Shown here one piece after another: positions 54,641-64,000 of a DNA stretch of 64,000 nucleotides (positions within the stretch are counted from its first letter, which is position 1; each line of letters starts with the position of its first letter). The translations under genes and the position numbers were made by a program. Source of the DNA: Adiantum capillus-veneris (taxonomy: Eukaryota > Streptophyta > Polypodiopsida > Polypodiales > Pteridaceae); the NCBI GenBank assembly GCA_014529385.2, contig CM043966.1:144822711-144886710 (forward strand), in the 5' to 3' direction. The notes under the pieces are model-generated. The model saw only the letters and a list, made by a program, of their open reading frames with translations, was not told the DNA's origin and made no database searches.

Positions 54641-55322
54641 GTAAGGGACATGTGATTCCCTTTTGGTAGGATTTGCTTGTTGAGAAACTTGTCATTACAT
54701 GAACAAGTCAGCCCCTTGATCAAATTATTGAAATATAGCTTGCGCTTCTCACGCTTAGGATAGAATGTATTTACGTGTAAAGCTCTATGACGGAGGTGTC
54801 AGACCACCCATAGATAGACTGCAAATTAAGCATTGCCAAAGCGTACAGAGAACTGAGATTTTTGCACCATTGTAAAGCGGCATGCGTGAAAGATTTTGCA
54901 TCATCTCGCCCTCTTTATTGTTGCTATCATGCCGTTGATATGGACGGGAGGACTGAGGTTGGTTAGTAGTATTGCCTTGAATGATGTTTTCTTCTATGTT
55001 TTCAATGATGGGATGCATGTCAAAGAACGCATCTAACATCTTCTCCACTCTACTTCTTGAAATTCCACATCAGTTATTGGTTGGGAGGACTCAGCCGATG
55101 GGTGTTCATCTGAAAATCGTCTACTCTGGGATGAAGTTGGAGCAATATCTACTTGTGGATTTTGATCTATTGTCTTTGGACCATGAGATAGATAGCACAT
55201 GTTTTGTAGTTGCTCTATCGGAAAGAGACTGTGATTGCGTATGTGGTGGTCACAAATTTTTCATTTTCGAAAGGTCTCATGCTTACAATGTGCACAAGGA
55301 CACGCCATCCTATTGTCCATAC
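54641..55322 (-). pseudogene. E7 CACTA transposase, N-terminal part
   Basis: It starts at ATG 55322 with MDNRMACPCAHCKHETFRK, the Cys/His motif of the CACTA transposase-associated domain. An acidic linker follows, then MQNLSRMPLYNGAKISVL, the entry of the Transposase_21 region. Near the E6 junction another frame reads LPKGNHMSLTR, which continues in phase at 45897 (LATKKLL) when E6 and one 4-bp repeat are left out. A stop after about 20 residues and a frame change near 54780 show decay. Confidence 0.8.
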
Positions 55323-55611
55323 TTTATCTACCAATGATGCAAAAAATAATTAAAACACTCTTGTTGCATAAAAAGAACTAAAATAGGCATCGAAAAAGAT
55401 GCCGATCTCGCGTTGTCGGTATATCTGGTGTCAAAATAATCTCTAAAATACATGTCTAAGCAAGCGTCCGTATATGCACCGGTAATTCTATAGGATATTC
55501 CGATGCTTCTTCCGAAGTGTGTATCTACACCTGTACCGTATTCTATACCGACGACCAAACTTGATTTGTTTTTTGGACAGAGAGGGTTGGGAACTGATCA
55601 TTACAAGAGGT

Positions 55612-55850
55612 TGTGTGCTCTTGTGACGCTTTTAGCGACGGAAATACACTGGGTTTTTATAACCCCCGGTGTCGCTAAGAGCGTCGTTACTAGCGTCGAT
55701 ACGTGAACGTCGCTATAAGCATCACTATGACAGTCGCTATATGCGTCGCTATATCGCGATGTCTATAGCGACGATTATAGCGACGCTACAGAGCCATCTA
55801 TAGCGACGCTGCAGAGCTTTAAATAGCAACATTCATAGCGACGCCCGAGA
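55612..55850. repeat. E8 left subterminal repeats (GCGTCGCTATA / TAGCGACG)
   Basis: About a dozen copies of 'cgtcgctat' or its complement lie within 240 bp. The same unit recurs at the other end. Confidence 0.88.
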
Positions 55851-57004
55851 GGAAAAATTTTTGGTGGCAGGGCATCCACCCATCAACCATATTGAATGTT
55901 TCATTAATTGATTCACCTTTGAAAAAAAGTGCAAAGGTAGATATAGACCCAAAATAGTCACCCACAAGACAATATGACCATTAACTCCATCATCCATAGT
56001 ACGCATTGTTTGCAAAATAAAGATACAAAACTGACAAGCGTGAATTGATGAAAGTAAATCAATGACAATTGTACACTTAGACAAAATCACTTGATTGTTA
56101 AACTTTGCAAATGTAATAGTTACAAACCATTGTCATTATTTAAAAAATATACATGGTTTTCAAATAGACGTATAAAAGTCGTCTCATGATACATAAGCTA
56201 TGACAAAAAGAAACTAATGCTATCTAGCTATGGCTAAAGTGACGTCGTCTAATTAGACGTCTCATCGCGTCCAAGAGGCGTATCGGTCGGATTTTGAAAA
56301 AAAAAACAATAAGATAGCTTTTTGTAAGTATAAACATATAGCGACGTTTATAAAACAATACAACAAATAGAAAAGAATAAACCCTAATACTAACCATGCC
56401 GCCGCGAGAACTCAGAATGTCCATAAGGGTGTTCAAGCCCTTCCTGCCTGCGTACTCACGCTCGTACGGTGTGGGATCACGTCCTGTCTATCGACCACTG
56501 TCAAAACATACAAAGAATCCATTATGTTAGAATTTCAAAACCCATAAACCCTAAACTATCAAACATAGAGAGCAATGCAAAAACACTTACAAAATCGGCC
56601 TCAAATGATGCCCACCCGCCGCTCCCCAAGTGGCGCGAGCTCCCTCCCTCTACTCGCGCTCTGGATGCCTCCTTTTGTTGCTTCCACTTGTCGGGATTCT
56701 CGCGCGCTGCTTTCTTCGTATTCTTCTAATCTTCTTTGGCCATCCAATCTGGTCTGTTCCACCCATGCTTGATTGCTTTTTGCACTTCAGAACTCTTGTG
56801 CTTGCAGTATTCGCGCATTCGAACCTTCATCACGTCTTCATTGAAGCGGTCATCCCGTGTTGGAACAGGAAACTCGTCACATGAAGCATGCTGATGACTC
56901 TATCTTTTAAATCATTCGATAATTCACTCCAGGTGTTTAGTATGTAGTGTCTAAACACCTGAGAGCAAAGACCGCGCATGCGTAAAATCACCTTCTTGCC
57001 TTCA

Positions 57005-59562
57005 TCATCCAAGATGATGCCGCCGCTGAAGTCGACAGAGTAAGGCAAGCCCTCTCACCGTTGACGCGTGAACCTGGGTGTCTCGACAGGGGTCTCTCTG
57101 ACGCACATATCCCTTGAGCGTTTTCATGAAATGTTCTAAAAAGAACATCCATCTGGAATGTACTGTGCGAGCTATTTCCACCTCATCAACTATGTGAACA
57201 AGAAGATGCACCTGAATGGTTAGCATGGTAGTAGGAAAATGTTTCTCAAACATGCACACAACCTCCGCAGTGTTTAGTTGGTGAATGGTATGGAGTCTAT
57301 GTTGATCTCCTTTTGTGAGATCCATTGCACCAAATTCGCAAGTTTGTAGATTGTGTTACGGACGTCAAGAGACAAACATCCCTCAATGGCAACCGGTAAA
57401 ATAAACTGAAAAACACGTGCAACAATGATATTAAAGTCCACACACGAATTTGTTACACAATTCCCACTATGATCATACCTGACACATTTTATGCCAGTCG
57501 TGTGATTTTAAACCGGTAAGCTTTCCTTCTTTAGTAAAACACGTTCGGTGCGAGTGCATTACGCCAGTGGTGGTCCGCAAAGATCGAATGGTCTCTTTTA
57601 CTTTGTGTTCTTGGGATCCTGTGAAAATCCATGGTGCTTTAGGGAGTTTTATTGATCCATCGGACGCTGTTTGCAGCCAATATTGCTCCATACGATCCAC
57701 ATTTCTAAGGTCAACCCTGGCTCCCAAAGTATCTTTCTTGCCGGTCAGATGATCCCATAGTAGATTACCCACATTCTTGAATATGTGCATTGGATCGAGC
57801 AAGTGATTGATCATGAGTCGGGGCCAATATGGTAACTCGTACCATAGAGATAGTCTCTTCATCCCTGGGGACAATCCGTCATCATACATCTCCTTCTGCT
57901 CTAACCATGCTTGTGCAGACATCCTCGGTGGCTCATCATACATCTCCTTCTGCTCTAACCATGCTTGTGCAGACATCCTCGGTGGCTCTCTTCCCAAATA
58001 GCCATCGCGTAACACATGATTCTCTGGAAGATACGCTTGATGATCTTCGTAGATTTGCTTCTTCAATGAGGGCGCCCTACGTGCATTCAGTCTAGGACCA
58101 CATGTGAAACATGCTCTATATGCGCTTGTTTGAAGCCCTGCATGTATACACATGATAATAGATCAGCTTGAGAAAAACCAAGATTTACACTGTCTGAGTA
58201 AGGAGTGTAAATAGATCACCTGAGCATTCTCTTAGTCCGGGATAGTCATGCATGGTCCACATCAAAATGCCTCTGATCAAAGCATTCCGTCGACCTGTGT
58301 GTCGGCTCATATCCACCACTTCTATGCCAATCCACAATTGTTGTAGCTCTTCCAATAGTGGACGAAGATACACATCCATATTCTTCACTTTATATCGCCC
58401 CGACACAATCAAGCTTAGCCATAGGTGCCCCTCAGTAGTCAACCACGAGGGAATGTTGTAGTTGACGATGACAACGGGCCATACACTGTAAGATGTTGAT
58501 CTTTGACCAAATGGATTTACGCCATCCATAGCCAGGCCTAAGTGCAAATTTCGAGCTTCCCTGGCAAAATCCGACCATGTTCCATCTATATGTTTCGAGG
58601 CTGCGCAATCTGCAGGAATCCGTAGCACACCATCCGAAGATTTATTCTCCTCATGCCATGATTCTAGGGCGGCCATGGACTTACATTCGAAGAAATGCTT
58701 GATGTGAGGAAGCAGAGGAAAATGTCGCAAAACCTTTTGCGGAATTTTTGTTCCGTGGAGATATACTGGATATCTCTCGGAATCTCATTTCGGACACTTC
58801 TCCATGTCTATGTATTCCCCTCTGAAAAGAATGCAGTCATTAGGACAAGCGTGGATCGAATTGTAGTCCATCCCCAAGTTTCGCAAAAATCTTTCTCACA
58901 TTATCAGCTGGTAGTACATGCTCATTGAGCAATCTACACAATATAAAAATACGGTACAATTGTGTAAAAATCTATCAGATCATTATACATTTAGAGTTTT
59001 ATTAAAGTAAACTAATTTTAATAGATCACCTGAAAAGCGCTCTGACGCTAGTGTCACTCCATCCAAACTTTGCCTACATGTTGAGAAGAACTAGGAGCGC
59101 TTTCAATCTAGACACACGTGCTCCATAATACAATGGCGTATCGGCTTCACTTTTCATATCATCATAGATAGGCCCTTTTGAATCCATGATCGTCTCGATC
59201 ATTTCATCAATCTCGGGCTCTAACATTGCCTCTTTGGGAATGTGGTCTGCATGATCATCCCCCGAGCTATCAGAGGCTACATCTTGTGGCCTCACATATG
59301 CTGTTTGACCAAAGCGCCTGCGAACACGTCTATTGGGTTGCAAGATTGCTGCCTGTTGGCCAATGTCAGAGTCCGACGAGTTATAATTGGCAACAACTCG
59401 ATTTATAATAGATGGATTGAACTCGCCAAATTCGCGAATGTGCTGCAAAGAAACGCGTCTTGTCCGTCGCTCAGCATGCTTGCAATGATTACAAGGACAT
59501 AAGATCCTTGTTGAGATATAGGTGTTTCGGTTGGACGGCCCCACATCCTCGTCACTACTCAT
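57005..59562 (-). pseudogene. E8 CACTA TNP2-like transposase, multi-exon
   Basis: On the minus strand from ATG 59562: MSSDEDVGPSNRNTY, then the Cys/His motif ILCPCNHCKHAERRTRR, an acidic linker, YYGARVSRLKALLVLLNM. Next exon(s) to 58185: NDCILFRGEYIDMEKCPK, IPADCAASKHIDGTW, MDGVNPFGQRSTSYSVWPV and YNIPSWLTTEGHLWLS. Exon 58153-57473: YRACFTCGPRL, LMINHLLDPMHIFKNV and KSHDWHKM. The C-terminal DUF4218-like part is at 57325-57005 (TIQVHLLVHIVDEVE, MKTLKGYVRQR). The order is that of TNP2 transposases. A TAG after LLNM (about 59072), a TGA after EKCPK and an internal 54-bp duplication suggest it is inactive, though some breaks could be intron borders. Confidence 0.87.
57883..57990 (-). repeat. 54-bp in-frame tandem duplication in the E8 transposase
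   Basis: Two adjacent 54-bp units repeat the 18 residues EPPRMSAQAWLEQKEMYD exactly. The frame is kept. Confidence 0.95.
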
Positions 59563-59623
59563 AATGAGGGTAAAAATCTTATAACCTGGAAAATAAATTT
59601 AATCTTCTATTGGAATTCTTCAT

Positions 59624-59628
<5 letters not shown>

Positions 59629-59671
<43 letters not shown>
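59629..59671. repeat. (CT)n microsatellite
   Basis: CT dinucleotides just upstream of the E8 transposase start on the minus strand. Confidence 0.95.
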
Positions 59672-59673
<2 letters not shown>

Positions 59674-60479
59674 TTCACACTGTAAACTACCTCACATTCT
59701 CTAGTCATGTCCAATCCCCACACACCTCGGTCTAGAGGTGCATGGAGATCAGAACCAACGGGTTATAATCTCGTCTTTATTGGTCAATGCCTATATTTGT
59801 GGGTACAAGAAATCTACACACCCACGTCTACATGATACTGCATGTAGTGGACAAAACCCCTTTGCCTCTTCTCTAGCTGTAGCATTTCACAGCATCTTAA
59901 CATCTTTTCATAGTAGACCTTTTCATTGTTCGTCTAACTCTAACTTTTTTACTGTAATCTCGAAGTTAGACTCTAATATAAAAACTCAATCCAAAATCTT
60001 ATCTTAAATCTAACCTAATTGAACATGTGGTGATTCGCTCCATTGAAGGGTAAAAGACATACCAAACTCTTCTTCTCAGCTTTTAGAGCTGTAATGCGAT
60101 ATCTAGAGTGCTTCTCCTGTGACAATTTGCAAGCTTTCTCCAGTTTGCCCATCAGGGAGGCGGTCTCTCCCATTATAATTAATCTGAGAACAAAGCGATC
60201 AGCGCTTGAAAAAATGGCACTTTCAAAAGCTATGTAGCTGTGTAGTAGTTATTGCGTGGACCCGCTTGCTTGCTTGCACGTCTCTTGGAACTTCTACAAA
60301 GCTATCTGACTCTCCTTAGAGCTTGTGAGCAGCTCTCCATGAGTGCCCTCTTCTTTGGTGCATGCTGCTTTGACTTCTCTTCTGCCCCCTGCTTGCTAAT
60401 ATTTCATTCTTTGCCTCTACGTGACCTCGACGCAGTGTTCGAGTCACTCCTAAGCATCTCCGACGCAGTGACCGAGACA

Positions 60480-60915
60480 CCGGCCACTCTCAAATGTGTA
60501 GGCAGTATAATCCTTCGGTGTAATCAAAATAAACCTAAATCTAATCTAATCTAACTTAAATAAACCTAAATCTAATCTAATGTAAATCTAAATCTAACCT
60601 TATCTTAAACGATAAAAAGAAGAAAATGGTATAACCTTTCTATCACCCCAGTGTGGTAGATTGGTTATGCCATTTCCCTCTTCAATAACAGGTAAATAAC
60701 GTAAATAAACCTAAATCTAATCTAATATAACGTAAATCTAAATCTAACGTAAACAAACCTAAATTTAATTTAATATAACGTAAATCTAAATCTAAAGTAA
60801 ATAAACCTAAATCTAATCAAACATAAATCTAACTAAAAATAAACCTAAATCTAATTTAATTTAACTTAAATAAACCTAAATCCAATTTAACGTAAGTCTA
60901 CATCTAGCCTAGAAT
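60480..60915. repeat. Degenerate 'taaacctaaatctaatctaa' array
   Basis: Short units of 'aaataaacctaaatctaa' with variants recur about ten times. They are interrupted by one copy of the tRNA-like repeat at 60632-60690. Confidence 0.85.
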
Positions 60916-61345
60916 CTTTAACGTCTTTTGGATAGTTTTCTACGACGTTAAAACTCTCTTCTTCTTGTGTGTGTGTGTGTGTGTGTGTGCCAATAAAAAC
61001 AAAAAAATGGTATAAACTTTCTATCACCCAAGTGTGGTAGATTGGTTATGCCATTTCCCTCTTGAATAACAGGTCTTGAGTTCACAACTCCTCGCCGGCT
61101 AGATCTTTAGGTCTCTTTAATTAGTTTCCTACAACGTTAAATTAAAATCTCTTCTTCTCGGGTGTGTGTGTGTGGGTGTGTGTGCACGCCAATAAAAAAA
61201 GGAGAAAAATGATATAACTTTTCTATCACCGAAGTGTGATAGATTGGTTATGCCATTTCCCTCATGAATAACAGGTCTTGAGTTCAACTCCTGTCGACTA
61301 GATCTTTAAGGTCTCTTGGGATAGTTTCCTACGATGTTAAGACTC
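60632..61345 (+). repeat. tRNA-like SINE-type repeat, three copies in E8
   Basis: Copies at about 60632-60690, 61005-61140 and 61200-61345 share 'gtggtagattggttatgcc' (like the tRNA D-arm and A box). The last two continue with 'cttgagttcaactcct' (like the T-arm and B box, GGTTCRANNCC) and a common tail 'gatctttaaggtctcttggg'. Units are separated by TG or TTC microsatellites. This looks like a tRNA-derived SINE or a tandem array of one. Confidence 0.6.
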
Positions 61346-61372
61346 TCTTGTTCTTCTTCTTCTTCTTCTTCT

Positions 61373-61413
<41 letters not shown>

Positions 61414-61420
61414 TTTTATA

Positions 61421-61478
<58 letters not shown>

Positions 61479-61541
61479 TCTCTCAATGTGTGTGTGCATT
61501 CTTTGTTTATGCATGTGTGTGTGCATTTTTGGTTTATGCAT

Positions 61542-61585
<44 letters not shown>

Positions 61586-61652
61586 CCTCTCTCAATGTGT
61601 GTGTGCATTTTTTGTTTATGCATGTGTGTGTGCGTTTTTTGTTTATGCTTGT

Positions 61653-61687
<35 letters not shown>

Positions 61688-61694
61688 AACACAA

Positions 61695-61756
<62 letters not shown>

Positions 61757-61827
61757 AGAGAAAGAGGGGAAGGGAACATGAGAGTGAGGAGAGGGAAGGA
61801 GCATACCTGGCTCTCCTTCCTCTCCTC

Positions 61828-61865
<38 letters not shown>

Positions 61866-61890
61866 AGAAGAAAGAGAGAGAGGGGGAGAG
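61340..61890. repeat. Microsatellite cluster: TTC, CT, TG and GA tracts
   Basis: Nearly all of the 550 bp is simple repeat, including a duplicated 'ctctctcaatgtgtgtgtgc' block with a 'tttgtttatgcatgtgtgtg' partner. The long open frames over it (SLSLSL, REREREG, THTHTH) are artefacts of composition. Confidence 0.95.
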
Positions 61891-61969
61891 CGCGTGTTAC
61901 CTTGCTTGCTTGAGCGCGCGTCAAAAACTCAGATCTGAGATTTGAGTTTTCGGACGCTCTCGGTTATTT

Positions 61970-62116
61970 TTTTTAGCCCTGACGGCGTCGCTATAGGCGT
62001 CTCTATGAGCGTCGCTAAGTTACTTGTAATTTAGCGACGCTTATAACGACACCGTGGTTTTTCACATTTGACCGTCACACTCCGAGCGTCGCTACTATTA
62101 AGTACCTCTTGTAGTG
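61970..62116. repeat. E8 right subterminal repeats and terminal repeat
   Basis: GCGTCGCTATA/TAGCGACG units mirror those at 55612-55850. The stretch ends in ACCTCTTGTAGTG. Confidence 0.88.
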
Positions 62117-62339
62117 GATGCTGCATGTACTATAGCAAGAGAAACATCCCTCTCTGCCCAAAGGAAGAGTGCACAAACAACTGCACTCCACCTACAAGCT
62201 GACACTAAAGAGCGAGTGTATGGCAATTAGCAAAATTGTAAAAATAACATAACCAAAATCAAAAGCTTGATCATAGCATAACGGCATAAAGATTTTATAA
62301 CCATAATCAAACCAAGAGTCAAAAACTGCAAAACCATAA

Positions 62340-62640
62340 ACATAACATGTTTGCCATACCATAACCATTACCATAACTTGCTTGTCATACCATAATCATA
62401 ACAGCCATACCATAATTGCACAACCATATCCATAATCATAACCATAACCATAACCATAACCATAACGATAACCATAACTATAACCATAACCATAACCATA
62501 ACCATAACCATAACCATGACCATAACCATAACCATAACCATAACCATCACATGATTTCCATACTATTATAGCAAAACCATAACCTTAACTTGACTGCCAA
62601 ACCCTAACCATAACATCTGTGCCATACCATAAACATAACC
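62340..62640. repeat. CCATAA hexamer array (E9 subterminal)
   Basis: At 62425-62545 the array is nearly pure ACCATA units. The MVMVMV frame on the other strand is an artefact. Homologous to 43026-43300 in E7. Confidence 0.93.
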
Positions 62641-62988
62641 ATAAACCATGAACATAAGCACTGCAAATCTGTACATATGCAAACAATCACTGAGTGAGAC
62701 TGTATCAAGAAGACCTCAACTACAAGAAATATTGTACCAAGAAGACTGTATAAAGATGACTAGGTAAAACTATATCAAGAAGACCCTCATGGTAATGTCT
62801 CCCAGTCGACGTCCTCTCCCTCCTTCTGCACCTGGGTCAGAAGGGCCACAAGTCCATGTTGGTACCCTACTTCTTCTCTCGGCGTTTCGGAAGGCGCTTC
62901 ACGAAAATTTCCTATAAAATTATGATTTAATCATGAGATAAATCTTCAAATAACATATTTTTAATAATTTAAAGCATATGTATCATAC

Positions 62989-63990
62989 TTACAAACTCAT
63001 GTTGAAGCATGTGGTAGCCTCCACTACCAGGATGTGATTCTCCAACAAAGTCCAAAGGTACTCTAGCTGTATCTCTCTCCTGTTGAAATCTGTCAGGATT
63101 GTCTTGTGTCTCTCATGCAATCCCCGCCCACTCCTCTGCATCCAACCATGACGGCTTTGGACTTCCAGCATTGTATTTGTCTCTCGCCAACGGTGTGACT
63201 GAGGATGATCTGGAAAAGGAAGGTTTCTAATTGCAGACGATCTATCAAGCATTGTTGCTTTTTCCCTTCGTACCTCTCTAGCCACTTTTGCATGATGTCT
63301 GAGTTGAGAAGGCCAAATCTCATAACCTTTTCTTGCATTGTGATTTCCATATTCCTAATGATGCCTTGTCTGTGCGGCTCATCCCGTGTCACCTTAACGT
63401 TGATCTCAATAGTCCGCATTTGGGGCATGTCTAGATCAATTGACCCAAAAATTCACTGATGAGGACAAGAGACTCTTGTTCAAGCCATCCTGCGGCCATG
63501 CTACCCTCGAGGTGAGCCCTTTGACGATGGAACCCCTTTAAAGTCTTCATAAATCTCTCAAAAAAGAACATCCACCTGCTATGGACTACCCCAACAACTA
63601 CAACTTTATCGACCACATGCACAAGTACATGCATTTGGATGGTAAGAATGTTTGTTGGAAAGTACTTCTCTACCATGCACACTGCTTCAATAGCATTTAA
63701 GCGTGCCGCATCGATGTTGTCTACTCTTATCTCTCAGATGAACTAATCCAGTGTAGCAACTCACTGATTTTGTAGATTTTCTTCCAATGTCATATGCCAA
63801 ACAATCCTTTATGAAAATTGGTACGATAAACTGTAAAAATTTGTGCCAATCTTGGAACTTAAGACCACTAAGATTTTTATCTCTCGTAAAGGCCGTCTTG
63901 AAACATCACATGCACCCAGTGGGAGTCTTGAATTTGAATGAAGATATAGTCTTCTTCACTTGTTTCTCTTCTGCATGACTCAAAACCCAT
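62989..63990 (-). pseudogene. E9 CACTA transposase, C-terminal part
   Basis: The frames 63431-63682 and 62989-63428 read MCMVEKYFPTNILTIQMHVLVHV-, VVHSRWMFFFERFMKTLKGF and NSDIMQKWLERYEGKKQQC. They are parallel to 43680-44670 in E7 with fewer stops. Upstream (63780-63980) the frame has the SLKFQDWHK-like region. This is the DUF4218-type end of a TNP2 transposase. The N-terminal part lies beyond the window. Confidence 0.8.
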
Positions 63991-64000
63991 GGTCCTTTTG

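Larger units (their letters stand above)
41633..55357 (-). mobile_element. E7: CACTA (En/Spm) transposon carrying two nested insertions
   Basis: The left end begins CACTATAAAGTCGTGC. It is followed by a subterminal region with short 'gtatgcaccgg'-type units, a CCATAA hexamer array, and a minus-strand TNP2-like transposase read from 55322 down to about 43680. A solo LTR (42208-43023) and retroelement E6 (45902-54636) are inserted. The 5' end (right side) was not resolved: it meets the related element E9 at about 55340-55360. The transposase has many stops, so this copy is inactive. Confidence 0.78.
55599..62116 (-). mobile_element. E8: CACTA (En/Spm) transposon, 6.5 kb
   Basis: Ends are CATTACAAGAGGT at 55599 and ACCTCTTGTAGTG at 62104-62116 (inverted copies, one mismatch). 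The target duplication is the 3-bp GAT (55596-55598 and 62117-62119), as expected for CACTA elements. Both ends carry subterminal repeats built on TAGCGACG. The minus-strand transposase lies at 57005-59562. The left-side end has T in place of the C of CACTA. Confidence 0.92.
55358..64000 (-). mobile_element. E9: third CACTA element, interrupted by E8 and cut by the window end
   Basis: 55549-55598 and 62117-62220 together match 41845-42000 of E7 in order, so they were continuous before E8 entered. A CACTCTTGTTGC at 55358 is a possible decayed end. Right of E8 come the CCATAA array and the C-terminal part of a minus-strand transposase similar to E7. The remainder lies beyond 64000. Confidence 0.65.

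Noticed and set aside
61334-61945. Open frames of about 200 residues (SLSLSL, REREREG, THTHTH)
   Set aside because: They are translations of CT, GA and TG microsatellites; similar frames exist on both strands and in all phases.
62368-62550. MVMVMV open frame
   Set aside because: Translation of the CCATAA hexamer array on the opposite strand; no coding evidence.

Overview
The window is nuclear DNA of a land plant, and its genes suggest a seed-free vascular plant such as a fern (inference). It holds a nitrate transporter of the plant NRT2/NNP type, pentatricopeptide (PPR) sequences of the plant organelle-RNA type, and plant mobile elements of the Ty1/copia, Tat-like Ty3/gypsy, chromovirus and CACTA groups. 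No rRNA, tRNA or CRISPR array was recognised. Almost all of it is mobile DNA. Only one host gene looks intact: the three-exon NRT2 gene at 39394-41254 (+).

Region 1 (1-5.5 kb): AT-rich repeats, a decayed PPR fragment, microsatellites, a 33-base G run and a Helitron-type 3' end.

Region 2 (5.5-29.0 kb): a deep nest. An old LTR element (E1, about 5545-29000, +) was hit in its integrase by a minus-strand Tat-like Ty3/gypsy element with LTRs of about 2.1 kb (E2, 6490-28235). E2's left LTR was hit by a Ty1/copia element (E3, 7175-19726, +). E3's reverse transcriptase carries a solo LTR (8822-9142) and an 8.8-kb DNA transposon (E4, 9270-18107). E4 is the most novel object here. It has a multi-exon minus-strand transposase of a family I know only as uncharacterised ORFs, an unidentified plus-strand gene, an 817-bp palindrome between them, and a small ORF beginning with the same eight residues as histone H3.

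Region 3 (29.0-41.3 kb): a PPR pseudogene (30674-33463), a possible short CACTA element (33674-35577) beside a chromovirus integrase remnant, microsatellite-rich DNA, then NRT2.

Region 4 (41.6-64.0 kb): a second nest, of CACTA elements. A CACTA element (E7, from 41633) carries an 816-bp solo LTR and an almost intact Tat-like retroelement (E6, 45902-54636) whose polyprotein is broken by one in-frame stop. Next comes a second CACTA element (E8, 55599-62116, TSD GAT), inserted in the end of a third (E9), which runs off the window.

The order of insertion is read from target-site duplications and from host-element sequence that rejoins when the insert is ignored. Product names come from recognisable motifs in the translations; no database search was possible.
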